From JBBIRM01 sp037441765 (lineage in GTDB: Bacteria > Desulfobacterota > BSN033 > UBA1163), in contig JBBIRM010000009.1 of NCBI GenBank assembly GCA_037441765.1, positions 1 through 44,693 on the forward strand: 44,693 bases of DNA. Direction: 5' to 3'. Shown piece after piece: positions 18,114 through 25,768 of the stretch (positions within the stretch are counted from its first letter, which is position 1; every line of letters starts with the position of its first letter). Made by a program: the position numbers and the translations under genes. Below the pieces are notes generated by a model. That model saw nothing but the letters and a program-made list of their open reading frames with translations. It made no database searches and was not told the DNA's origin.

Positions 18114-18193
18114 TTTCATTCTAACAATTTTTGTAGGGCAGGCCTTTAGGCTTCCATATCATTTAAAGGCAAGGCTAAAGCCTTGCCCTACAA
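18114..18193. repeat. Dispersed palindromic repeat, copy A
   Basis: A left flank beginning TTTCATTCTAACAATTTTT is followed by a 21-base arm at 18133-18153 that pairs with 18171-18191, with a loop containing ATATCATTT. The same flank, stem and loop recur at 40005-40086, and the stem core (GGCTTGCCCTAC-like) recurs at 21195-21243. It sits between the reductase and UPF0280 genes and could end transcription or stabilise the mRNA. After it, 18194-18253 is AT-rich leader. Confidence 0.8.
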
Positions 18194-18253
18194 GATTCGG
18201 ATATGAGTGAAAAGATTCAAATATTTTTGGTTAGGGTTTATTGGATTTAAAAA

Positions 18254-19129
18254 ATGCAATTAGTGGAAGGAATCTACAAATCTGCTCCTCTTCAGGTTTT
18301 AGAGAATGGAACCATCCTCGTGGATTATGGTCCCATGCATATGTTTATTAGTGCTTTTGAAAATGGGAAACCTATCATCAATTTGGCCAAAGAAGGTGCC
18401 TATTTTGCGATGGGAATCCTCGAGGAGTTGGCAGAATTTCTTCCGGTAATAAAAAGAAGATCTAAGGAATTGATAAACGAAGAAGGTTATCCAGATGTAG
18501 TTAGAAGAATGATTGAGGTAACAAGAATGATTGGAGAGCCTGATTTGACCCCTCTTGCGGCAGTGGCAGGGGCAGCCTCTGATTTGGTTGCTGATTTTAT
18601 TTCTCAGAAGGGGGGGACAAAGATTATCGTTGATAATGGGGGAGACATTGCTCTCCGATTAAAAAAGGGAGAGGTAGCCAAAATAGGGGTGAAGACAGAG
18701 ATTTATGCGAAGGGACCTTCATATCTTATTTCAATTGGTTCGGATGCAGGCGTGGGGGGAATAGCAACAAGCGGACTTGGAGGAAGAAGTTTTACAAAGG
18801 GGATTGCATCAGCGGTGACGGTTCTTTCAAAAACCGCATCACTTGCTGATGCCTCCGCTACGGTTGTGGGAAACTTTACTAATGTTGAAGATTCAAATAT
18901 TGAAAGGGCTCTTGCTGAAAAGATCTACCCTGATACCGATATACGAGGAGAATGGGTCACACTTAAAGTAGGTAGGTTATCTCAGGGAAAGATTGATGAG
19001 GCTTTGGAAAGAGGTCTGTCAAAAGCAGAAACCATATGCCAGAGGGGATTCATCAAGGGGGCATTAATTGCTGTTCAGGGGAGGGTAGCCTGGACCGATT
19101 CAATGAATTCTTGGTTAACAGTTTTATAG
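18254..19129 (+). CDS. UPF0280 family protein (ApbE flavin-transferase superfamily)
   Basis: Cytoplasmic protein of the UPF0280 family, which shares the fold of ApbE, the enzyme that attaches FMN covalently to other proteins. Family features visible are VDYGPMHMFISAF near the N-terminus, AAVAGAASDLVADF (about residues 98-111), IVDNGGDIALRL (about 123-134) and GIATSGLGGRSF (about 170-181), followed by DASATVVGNFTN. There is no signal peptide. At 291 residues it is slightly longer than typical members (about 240-280). It lies after a reductase whose E. barkeri homologue carries covalent flavin, so a role in flavinylating it is an attractive but untested idea. The ribosome site before ATG 18254 is weak. 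Confidence 0.8.
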   Translation: MQLVEGIYKSAPLQVLENGTILVDYGPMHMFISAFENGKPIINLAKEGAYFAMGILEELAEFLPVIKRRSKELINEEGYPDVVRRMIEVTRMIGEPDLTPLAAVAGAASDLVADFISQKGGTKIIVDNGGDIALRLKKGEVAKIGVKTEIYAKGPSYLISIGSDAGVGGIATSGLGGRSFTKGIASAVTVLSKTASLADASATVVGNFTNVEDSNIERALAEKIYPDTDIRGEWVTLKVGRLSQGKIDEALERGLSKAETICQRGFIKGALIAVQGRVAWTDSMNSWLTVL

Positions 19130-19184
19130 TTTTTCGCTATTCGCTTTGCGCTATGCTTTATGCAAATTTGTGGGAGGTGAAAAA

Positions 19185-19763
19185 ATGGAAGTCAGAAAAT
19201 TTGTTACTATCGTTGAAGAAACGGCAATCGAGGGAGGGAGAAAGGTTGATCCTCCGACACGAAAGGCAGCAGCCATTGCGGTCATTAAGAATCCTTTTGC
19301 AGGAAAGTATGTGGAGGATTTGACCCCCCTGATCGATATCGGTGAGCAGTTAGGAGGGGTACTTGGAAAGAGGGCAGTGGAGGCATTGAACATCTCTCCC
19401 AAAAATGTGGAAAGTTATGGAAAGGCAGCCATCGTCGGAACAGATGGGGAATTGGAACATGCTGCTGCCATCTTACACCCTAAACTGGGGACCCCCCTTC
19501 GAGAAGCAGTGGGTGGAGGAAAGGCCATCATCCCTTCTGCAAAAAAGATGGGAGGTCCTGGGACAGAGATCGATGTTCCCATTCACTATAAGGATGCAGC
19601 TTTTGTTCGATCCCATTTCGACGCAATGAGCATCAGGGTCGGTGATGCCCCCAGGTCTGATGAAATCGTTGTCGCCATTGTTGTGACAGATTCTGGCAGA
19701 CCCCACCCGAGAATTGGTGGTCTAAAGAAAGAGGAGGCTAAAAAAGAAGACGGCCTGAGATAG
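19185..19763 (+). CDS. PF06684 'amino acid synthesis' family protein, function unknown
   Basis: Small conserved protein of about 192 residues, matching from memory the PF06684 family, whose name does not reflect a proven reaction. Characteristic stretches are IVEETAIEGGR at the N-terminus, KNPFAGKYVEDL (about residues 35-46), GKAAIVGTDGELEHAAAILHP (about 78-98) and RVGDAPRSDEIVVA. No membrane segment or signal is present. ATG 19185 follows GGGAGGTG and is preferred over an upstream in-frame start at 19146. It lies 55 bases after UPF0280, so the two are probably co-transcribed with, or just after, the nicotinate-type genes. Its stop is six bases from that of the convergent DUF2784 gene. Confidence 0.78.
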   Translation: MEVRKFVTIVEETAIEGGRKVDPPTRKAAAIAVIKNPFAGKYVEDLTPLIDIGEQLGGVLGKRAVEALNISPKNVESYGKAAIVGTDGELEHAAAILHPKLGTPLREAVGGGKAIIPSAKKMGGPGTEIDVPIHYKDAAFVRSHFDAMSIRVGDAPRSDEIVVAIVVTDSGRPHPRIGGLKKEEAKKEDGLR

Positions 19764-19769
19764 TTCTTA

Positions 19770-20123
19770 TTATCTCTTCTTTTTAAGATAGATCCATAAG
19801 TTAAAGACGCAAAGAAGAATAGTAAAAATCACGAGGAGCAGGCGTGAAAGTTCGAGGTAAACAATTTTTTCGACATAATGGATGATAAAGGAGCCTGTGT
19901 AGGCCAATGTGGGATCGTGTTTTGATCTTAACCAGACTTCAAGGTAGGTCAGAGGGCAATACCAATTAAATATCTGGATCACAAAGGCAAAGGCGAGGCC
20001 AGAGAGATGAAAAATCTTGATTGCCTTATTTTTAACTCCCCAGATTGCCCCAAGGAAGAGGAATACAATCCAGAGGAAATGGATTGAAACTACCCCATCT
20101 GCAAGAAGTTTATAGATCATCAT
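19770..20123 (-). CDS. DUF2784 family membrane protein
   Basis: Small integral membrane protein of 117 residues with three or four hydrophobic helices (about residues 8-28, 36-52 and 88-110). The features LADGVVSIHFLWIVFLFLGA, FNWYCPLTYLE and the later FIIHYVEKIVY match, from memory, the DUF2784 family, for which no function is known. It is the second gene of a minus-strand pair, nine bases after the DMT permease, and converges on the PF06684 gene with only six bases between the stops. Confidence 0.75.
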   Translation of the reverse strand: MMIYKLLADGVVSIHFLWIVFLFLGAIWGVKNKAIKIFHLSGLAFAFVIQIFNWYCPLTYLEVWLRSKHDPTLAYTGSFIIHYVEKIVYLELSRLLLVIFTILLCVFNLWIYLKKKR

Positions 20124-20132
20124 TCACCAAAC

Positions 20133-21086
20133 TTATCCTTCACCACTGCTTTTTGAGCAGTCATATAAGGATTGGCGGACCTCTACAGGGGGAGGAGGAG
20201 CAGATTTCTCTCTGACCATCTGAAGAACTACAATCGCAACGATAACTCCTGTCCCCCCTAATACCTGAAGAAAAGACAATACTTCTCCTAAGAAAACGTA
20301 GGCCATTATTCCCGCCACCACAGGTTCCCATGTAGCAGTAATACTTGCCCGTGTTGCCCGGATACACTCAACACCTTTAAGGTAGAGTCCAAAAGGGATG
20401 AGGGTTGAGAAAATGGAGATATAAATAAAGGCAAGCCAAACCTTAAAAGAATGTCCGTCTTTTATGATCTTTGCAGGAGATATAATAATGGAAAAGAGGA
20501 TGGCAGCAAACCCAAACCCATAGAGGATGATCGTCCAGGGATCATACTTTTTTAACCCTTTTTCTCCGAAAAGGATATAGAAGGAGAAGAAAAGAGAACC
20601 GATTAGACCGCTTATGATCCCAATCTTATTTAATCTTAATAGATTGATCTGATATCCCCCTACAACCATGTAGCATCCTAATAAAGCCAATAAGAGTGAG
20701 AGAATCTTGCTCTTGGGGAAAGGTTCCTTTTGAAAGAGATAGGAATAAATAGAAATCCAGATAAGGGAAAGATACTGGAGGAGAATGGCTGGAGCGACCT
20801 GGATCCTGCTGATTGTGAAATAGTAGGCATATTGCATCCCAGCGACACCAATCAGGCCTAAGATGAGAAAATAGGGAAGGTCTCTGGCCGAGACCAAGAG
20901 GCGTTTGGAGGAGAAGAGGAGGAGGAAGGAAAGGAGTGTAAGGGTTGAGAGGATGAGCCGAATAAGGACAAGTTCTGCAGGGGGAAGTCCGACGTTAAAG
21001 AGGGATTTAGCCACTACGCTTGAGACCCCCCACAAGGTTGATCCAATGAGGATGTATAGGTACCCCTGAAATTCAACTTTTCTCAT
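20133..21086 (-). CDS. DMT superfamily permease (EamA type)
   Basis: Inner-membrane transporter of 317 residues with about ten hydrophobic segments in two EamA repeats (about residues 8-140 and 155-290). The N-terminal repeat begins with GSTLWGVSSVVAKSLF. The second repeat contains ATWEPVVAGIMAYVFLGE, the usual EamA end motif. Such proteins export or import small metabolites, often amino acids. It is divergent from the IclR regulator gene, and the shared 263-base upstream region may control both. The substrate is unknown. Confidence 0.83.
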   Translation of the reverse strand: MRKVEFQGYLYILIGSTLWGVSSVVAKSLFNVGLPPAELVLIRLILSTLTLLSFLLLFSSKRLLVSARDLPYFLILGLIGVAGMQYAYYFTISRIQVAPAILLQYLSLIWISIYSYLFQKEPFPKSKILSLLLALLGCYMVVGGYQINLLRLNKIGIISGLIGSLFFSFYILFGEKGLKKYDPWTIILYGFGFAAILFSIIISPAKIIKDGHSFKVWLAFIYISIFSTLIPFGLYLKGVECIRATRASITATWEPVVAGIMAYVFLGEVLSFLQVLGGTGVIVAIVVLQMVREKSAPPPPVEVRQSLYDCSKSSGEG

Positions 21087-21194
21087 CGACCCTCATCGTT
21101 GCACATAATCCAGCAAAAAATCAACCCTCAAGAATTAGAGTTCTGTAAGAGACCCTGAGAAGATATTTGAAATCTTTCCCCATCCATTTGCTAA

Positions 21195-21243
21195 AGGGCT
21201 TGCCCTACAAGAGGGCTCTGCAAGCAACAAGGGCTTGCCCTAC
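21195..21243. repeat. Dispersed repeat fragments: AGGGCTTGCCCTAC twice
   Basis: The 14-base sequence AGGGCTTGCCCTAC occurs at 21195-21208 and again at 21230-21243. Each is itself a small palindrome around GGGCTTGCCC. It matches the stem core of the larger repeats at 18114 and 40005, so this is probably a decayed or partial member of the same family in the divergent DMT/IclR gap. Confidence 0.6.
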
Positions 21244-21270
21244 GAGAAATTAAACGAATCTCAAACATAG

Positions 21271-21338
21271 ATCTCCTAAAAAATTCTTGACAAATGGTTT
21301 GGTGCGGGTTAATAAGGAAATATTAATATTTAGGAGAT
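21271..21338. promoter_or_regulatory. Inverted repeat flanking the iclR promoter (possible autoregulatory operator)
   Basis: ATCTCCTAAA at 21271-21280 and TTTAGGAGAT at 21329-21338 are a perfect 10-base inverted repeat. They lie on either side of the candidate promoter at 21287-21315. The right arm ends 11 bases before the iclR start and includes an AGGAG. IclR proteins often bind at their own promoter, so this is a candidate operator, though the arm spacing is wide for a single dimer. Confidence 0.4.
21287..21315 (+). promoter_or_regulatory. Candidate promoter of the iclR gene
   Basis: A perfect -35 box, TTGACA, lies at 21287-21292. The -10 region 17 bases later (TAATAA, 21310-21315) is only a partial match. 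The transcript would start near 21322, leaving a leader of about 28 bases before the ATG at 21350. A weak -10 next to a strong -35 is compatible with regulated expression. Confidence 0.5.
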
Positions 21339-21349
21339 TATCTTAAATA

Positions 21350-22117
21350 ATGAAACTTCCTTCTTATCCAATATCCACCACTGTACAGAAGGCCATGAGG
21401 CTTTTAGAGATGATTGGGGAGAGGCAACCTGTTAGGGCATCAGAGATACTCAATCAATCCACACTTTCGAGAAGTAATGTCTACCGCCTTTTATCAACAT
21501 TTCAGAAGATGGGATACCTGGAAAGGGATGAAGATTTAAAATACCGCCTAAGTTTTAAGGTATTTGTTCTTGGGAACACCATTCCACAAAGAAATCAATT
21601 ATCCGAAGTGGCCAGGCCATTCATGGTGAAACTTGCTGAGATGTGTAAGGAGAATGTTAACCTCGGTGTGAGGTATAGGCAAAAAGTATTATATATTGAG
21701 AAGATTGAAAGTCCTCATTATTTAAAACTTGATCAGCCCATTGGGAGTACGGATCCACTCCATTGCACAGCATTGGGGAAGGCCCTTCTCTCGGGACTGA
21801 GTGATCAGGAACTCAGAACTTACTTAAAATCAGAAAGATTAATTCCATATACCAAAAAGACGATTACCGATCCAAAGGTGTTGGAAAAGGAGATCCAACA
21901 TGTGAGGAGAGAAGGCTATTCAACTGATCTGGAAGAACTTAGTGAAGGGATCCACTGCATCGGTGCCCCCATCAGAGATGTAAGCGGTAAGGTAATCGCG
22001 GCCATCAGTATTTCTGCTCCTGCCATTAGGTTAACGAGGCAGAAGATGAGAGAACTCAAAGGGCCATTACTGGAAGCATCTTTAGGGGTTTCAAAAAAGA
22101 TGGGATATAGAGGTTAA
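21350..22117 (+). CDS. IclR family transcriptional regulator
   Basis: DNA-binding regulator of 255 residues. A winged helix-turn-helix lies at about residues 10-65 (VQKAMRLLEMIGE, then LSRSNVYRLLSTFQKMGYLER). The C-terminal effector domain (about 80-250) contains DPLHCTALGKALLSG, EGIHCIGAPIRD and AAISISAPAIRL, standard for IclR. It is the first gene of a cluster with an unknown protein, an SDR and an IlvD-type dehydratase, which it probably controls in response to an aromatic, sugar-acid or similar catabolite. The effector cannot be predicted. Confidence 0.9.
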   Translation: MKLPSYPISTTVQKAMRLLEMIGERQPVRASEILNQSTLSRSNVYRLLSTFQKMGYLERDEDLKYRLSFKVFVLGNTIPQRNQLSEVARPFMVKLAEMCKENVNLGVRYRQKVLYIEKIESPHYLKLDQPIGSTDPLHCTALGKALLSGLSDQELRTYLKSERLIPYTKKTITDPKVLEKEIQHVRREGYSTDLEELSEGIHCIGAPIRDVSGKVIAAISISAPAIRLTRQKMRELKGPLLEASLGVSKKMGYRG

Positions 22118-22136
22118 GGGAAGGGGATGATCACTT

Positions 22137-23087
22137 ATGTATGGAATGATGGAGAAGATTCGAAATTTTATGGAGAGATGGGGGATTCCTGGTCGTGATC
22201 TTTATGACCTCCCGAGCTCTGAGAAGAGATTCCCTGATGGGGCAAACTATCGGATGGAGATTGCTGGGCTGGAGAGGGCTACAACGATGGAGGCGATGAT
22301 TCAGGAGGCAAGGAGAAGAGGAGTTGAGATCCATAGGGCGATTGCAACGGTTGGGGGGTCAACCTTTTGTGATTTTGAAGAACTAAAGGCAATGGCACAG
22401 ATGGCCCATGAAGAAAAGATAGAGGTTATCGTTAGTGTTGGTCCAAGGAAGTCATGGGATCCAGGGTCAAAGGAGGCCTCTCACCACGAAGGGGCCATGC
22501 AAGGTTTTCGTTTAAGGGGTTCAGATCATCTTTCATATTGGATCGCAGATATGATGAGAAATATTGAGGCTGGTTTCAGGGGGTTTCTAATTTATGATGA
22601 GGGATTGCTCTTCATTCTTGACAAGATGAGGGAGGAGGGTTTTATTCCTAAAGAGACGATTTTTAAATTTTCAGTCTTTGGTGGATACTGCAGTGCAGCA
22701 GGAGCAAGGCTTGTTGAATCGCTTGGGGCAAATACCTTGAACCCTTCCTCTGACATCTCACTCCCCATTTTAGCAAGCATAAGAAGGGCCGTAAACATCC
22801 CTCTGGATGTTTACCTGATTGTGGTTGACTCCTTTGGAGGAATGTTCAGGGCTTATGAAGCCCCTGAAATAGGACGCATTGCCTCACCCTGCTATTTTAA
22901 GATCGAACCAGGTAGTTCAGAGGGGGAGATTTACAAACCATGGGTTTCAGAAGCCTGGCATAAGGAATTTATCAAGGAAAAAGTGAAAATAGCCTCCATC
23001 ATTTATGAGATTATGGATAGATATGCCCCTTCACTCAAAAGTTCTCCTAAGGGGGCCTCTGATCTTGTTTTGCCATCTTTAACTTAA
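22137..23087 (+). CDS. Conserved protein of unknown function, probable TIM-barrel (U32-peptidase-like?)
   Basis: A soluble 316-residue protein that I do not firmly recognise. There is no signal or membrane segment. Alternating strand-helix segments such as EIHRAIATVGGSTFCDFEEL, KIEVIVSVGPRK, GFRGFLIYDEGLLFIL, TIFKFSVFGGYCSAAGARLVESLGA and IPLDVYLIVVDSFGG suggest a TIM barrel. The GANTLNP and GARL pattern recalls U32 peptidase-like and aldolase-like proteins. It starts 19 bases after iclR, with alternative starts at 22146 and 22149, and precedes an SDR and an IlvD-type dehydratase. An enzymatic role in the same catabolic route is likely but undefined. Confidence 0.55.
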   Translation: MYGMMEKIRNFMERWGIPGRDLYDLPSSEKRFPDGANYRMEIAGLERATTMEAMIQEARRRGVEIHRAIATVGGSTFCDFEELKAMAQMAHEEKIEVIVSVGPRKSWDPGSKEASHHEGAMQGFRLRGSDHLSYWIADMMRNIEAGFRGFLIYDEGLLFILDKMREEGFIPKETIFKFSVFGGYCSAAGARLVESLGANTLNPSSDISLPILASIRRAVNIPLDVYLIVVDSFGGMFRAYEAPEIGRIASPCYFKIEPGSSEGEIYKPWVSEAWHKEFIKEKVKIASIIYEIMDRYAPSLKSSPKGASDLVLPSLT

Positions 23088-23235
23088 TGGGTTTCACCAA
23101 AGGGGGAGTTAGGATGATAATAGAGATTCATATTATGAAGGGAATAGAAAGATTCAGAGGAAGCGTAAAGTAATTATTTCATCAATATTAATTCCCAGGG
23201 ATGAGGATTGAAATCTTTTAAAAAGGAGGAGGAAG

Positions 23236-24003
23236 ATGTCTGATAAATTATTCGATTTGACGGGAAAGGTGGCTATTGTCACAGGGGCAGGTAGAGGTAT
23301 TGGTAAAAGCATTGCAGTCGGTTTAGCCCAGCATGGAGCGGATGTTGTCCTCTGCGCCCGTTCTATGGCAGAGTTGGAACAAGTGGCCCAGGAGGTTCAA
23401 AAGATAGGACGAAAGGCACTGCCAATCTTTCTCGATTTAACCCAGGTTTCACAGTTTGAGGGTTTCGTCAAGGAGGTGAAAAAGAATTTTGGTCGGATTG
23501 ACATCCTTGTCAATAACGCTGGGGCTCTTCTTGTAGCCCCTGCTTTAGAGGTGGATGAGAAGAGCTGGGACCTGGTGATGGATACCAATGCAAAAGGAGC
23601 CTTCTTTCTCTCCCAGAAGGTTGGTCAAGTTATGATCGAGCAAGGATGGGGTGGGAGCATCATCAATGTCACCTCTGAGGTCGTTCAAAAGGTAGAGGTA
23701 AATATAGGCGCCTATTGTCCAAGTAAGGCTGCCCTCTATAGTATTACGAAAGTCTTAGCCAGAGAGTGGGGAAAATATAAAATTCGCGTCAACTCACTTG
23801 CCCCCTGTTTTGTCAATACTGTTCTAAATGAACCCCTATTTGCCCAGAAGAAGGAGTTCTATGAACCGAAATTGAAGGGTGTTCCCCTTGGACGCCATAG
23901 CGAACCAGAAGATTTAATTGGGGCAGCGGTTTTCCTTGCCTCTGACGCATCCAGTTATGTGAGTGGGACAACCATTTTGGTAGATGGTGGATATACCGCT
24001 TAA
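23236..24003 (+). CDS. SDR family oxidoreductase (IclR cluster)
   Basis: Classical short-chain dehydrogenase of 255 residues. The nucleotide-binding motif GAGRGIGKS lies at about residues 18-26, NNAG at about 93-96, the catalytic serine in NVTSEVVQ, and Tyr-Lys in YCPSK (about 158-162). The C-terminal SYVSGTTILVDGGYTA is typical of sugar and polyol dehydrogenases and 3-oxoacyl reductases. ATG 23236 has a strong AAGGAGGAGG ribosome site. It probably interconverts a hydroxy and an oxo group on the same substrate handled by the dehydratase 40 bases downstream. NADH against NADPH preference is not clear. Confidence 0.87.
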   Translation: MSDKLFDLTGKVAIVTGAGRGIGKSIAVGLAQHGADVVLCARSMAELEQVAQEVQKIGRKALPIFLDLTQVSQFEGFVKEVKKNFGRIDILVNNAGALLVAPALEVDEKSWDLVMDTNAKGAFFLSQKVGQVMIEQGWGGSIINVTSEVVQKVEVNIGAYCPSKAALYSITKVLAREWGKYKIRVNSLAPCFVNTVLNEPLFAQKKEFYEPKLKGVPLGRHSEPEDLIGAAVFLASDASSYVSGTTILVDGGYTA

Positions 24004-24045
24004 ATCAGGAAGGTGTGGTCTCATTCTCATTTAGAGGCATTAAAA

Positions 24046-25743
24046 ATGAGAAAAGATTTTGACCTTAAGAGACTGAATACCCGTCAGGTTCCAGAGGACT
24101 CCTATTATGAGAGGAGGACTCTTCTGAAGGCAATGCATTTTGATGATGAAGATTTAGACCGTCCCTTTATTGCGATCGCAAATTCCTGGAATGAATTCAT
24201 CCCTGGACATTACCACTTACGTTCTATCAGTGAGGCAGTAAAGGTTGGCATCTGGCAGGCAGGGGGCATGCCCATTGAGTTCAATCATATTGGGGCATGT
24301 GATGGATTGGCTGACGGGAATGTGGGAATGCACTGGATTCTTCCGAGCAGGGATATCATTGCTGCATCGATTGAAATGATGGTGGAGTCGCAGAGAGTCG
24401 ATGGAATTGTGGCCATCTCCACCTGCGATAAGATCGTTCCTGCTCAGCTGATGGCTTTGGCACGAATTAATCTCCCTTCGATCATGGTCACAGGAGGTTA
24501 CATGATCAGAGGAAGATGTGGTAGCCAGCCCATTGAAGCCCAATCCATTAACGAGCAGTATCCACTGTGGAAGGAGGGGCTTATCTCCGATTCCCAATTT
24601 AAGGCGATTGAAGATGGTGCATGTCCTTCCTGGGGGGCATGTTGCACAATGGGGACAGCCAATACCATGTGTTGTCTGACAGAGGCATTGGGCATGTCAC
24701 TTCCAACTAATGGAACCCAGTGTGCTGCCCTTTCTTCTCTTTTAAGATTGGCAAAATCTGCGGGTCGCAGGGTGGTTGAGTTGATTAAAGAGGATTTCCG
24801 GCCCAGGGACATTATGACCTTTAGGGCATTTGAGAATGCGATGGCCATCCATTCTGCCATAGGTGGATCTACAAATGCAGTGATTCATCTTCCAGCCATC
24901 GCAGGTGAATTAGGCTTGGAGTTGCCCTTAGAACATTGGAACGAGATTTCAGAAAAGGTTCCCCACCTTGTCAATATTACAGCAGATTCCAATTTTACGA
25001 TGAGAGACTTAGATGAGGCCGGAGGCATCCCAGTAGTGATGAAGGAACTTGGGGAGATTCTTCACCAGGAGGTCCTTACAGTTACAGGTAAGACATTAGG
25101 GGAGAACATCAAAGGGAGTATCAACTTGAATCCTGAGGTGATTAGAACTCTTAAAGATCCTGTTTTTCCAAAGGGCTCCATTGCAATACTCAAAGGGAAT
25201 CTTGCCCCAAATGGAGCAGTGGTTAAACAGACAGCGGTGGTTAGGGAGATGCTTGAACATCGTGGACCAGCCAAGGTCTTTGATAGTGAGGATGAAGCAA
25301 AGGAGGCACTTTTAAATCATAAGATTCTACCTGGAGATGTAGTTGTCATCAGATATGAGGGACCTAAGGGGGGGCCCGGGATGCGAGAGATGTATACATT
25401 TCAAACCATCCTTTGTGGAATGGGACTGGATCGGTCTGTGGCCGTGGTGACAGATGGAAGGTTTTCTGGCTGGAACCGAGGTCCTGCCATAGGTCATGTT
25501 TCACCAGAAGCGGCTGATGGAGGTCCGATCGCTTTTCTTCGAGATGGAGATATTATCCATTATAGTATTCCCCGAAAGGAGATCACAGTTGAGGTTTCAG
25601 AAGAAGAGATGAAGACTCGAATCAAACCCAAACCTCCCCACCGTCCCTTTGAAAAGGGTTTTTTGGGGAAGGTTTATCCTTTTCTGGTTGGGCCAGTGGA
25701 GAGAGGTGCGGTCTTGGAGTTTCCTTTACAATGGAAGAGGTGA
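24046..25743 (+). CDS. IlvD/Edd family dehydratase, probably sugar-acid type
   Basis: Iron-sulfur dehydratase of 565 residues. The cluster and substrate motifs are GACDGLADGNVGMHW, STCDKIVPAQLMALA and ACPSWGACCTMGTANTMCCLTEALG. The last, with TMGTANTM rather than GMYTANTM, recalls xylonate/arabonate-type 2Fe-2S dehydratases rather than IlvD of branched-chain synthesis. VTDGRFSGWNRGPAIGHVSPEAADGGPIA is the conserved C-terminal block. ATG 24046 is preferred to GTG 24013 because AGAGG lies eight bases before it, while the GTG overlaps its own ribosome site. With the preceding SDR and the IclR regulator it suggests oxidation and dehydration of a sugar acid. Confidence 0.85.
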   Translation: MRKDFDLKRLNTRQVPEDSYYERRTLLKAMHFDDEDLDRPFIAIANSWNEFIPGHYHLRSISEAVKVGIWQAGGMPIEFNHIGACDGLADGNVGMHWILPSRDIIAASIEMMVESQRVDGIVAISTCDKIVPAQLMALARINLPSIMVTGGYMIRGRCGSQPIEAQSINEQYPLWKEGLISDSQFKAIEDGACPSWGACCTMGTANTMCCLTEALGMSLPTNGTQCAALSSLLRLAKSAGRRVVELIKEDFRPRDIMTFRAFENAMAIHSAIGGSTNAVIHLPAIAGELGLELPLEHWNEISEKVPHLVNITADSNFTMRDLDEAGGIPVVMKELGEILHQEVLTVTGKTLGENIKGSINLNPEVIRTLKDPVFPKGSIAILKGNLAPNGAVVKQTAVVREMLEHRGPAKVFDSEDEAKEALLNHKILPGDVVVIRYEGPKGGPGMREMYTFQTILCGMGLDRSVAVVTDGRFSGWNRGPAIGHVSPEAADGGPIAFLRDGDIIHYSIPRKEITVEVSEEEMKTRIKPKPPHRPFEKGFLGKVYPFLVGPVERGAVLEFPLQWKR

Positions 25744-25768
25744 ATTCCGTTATTATTAAATAAGGCCT

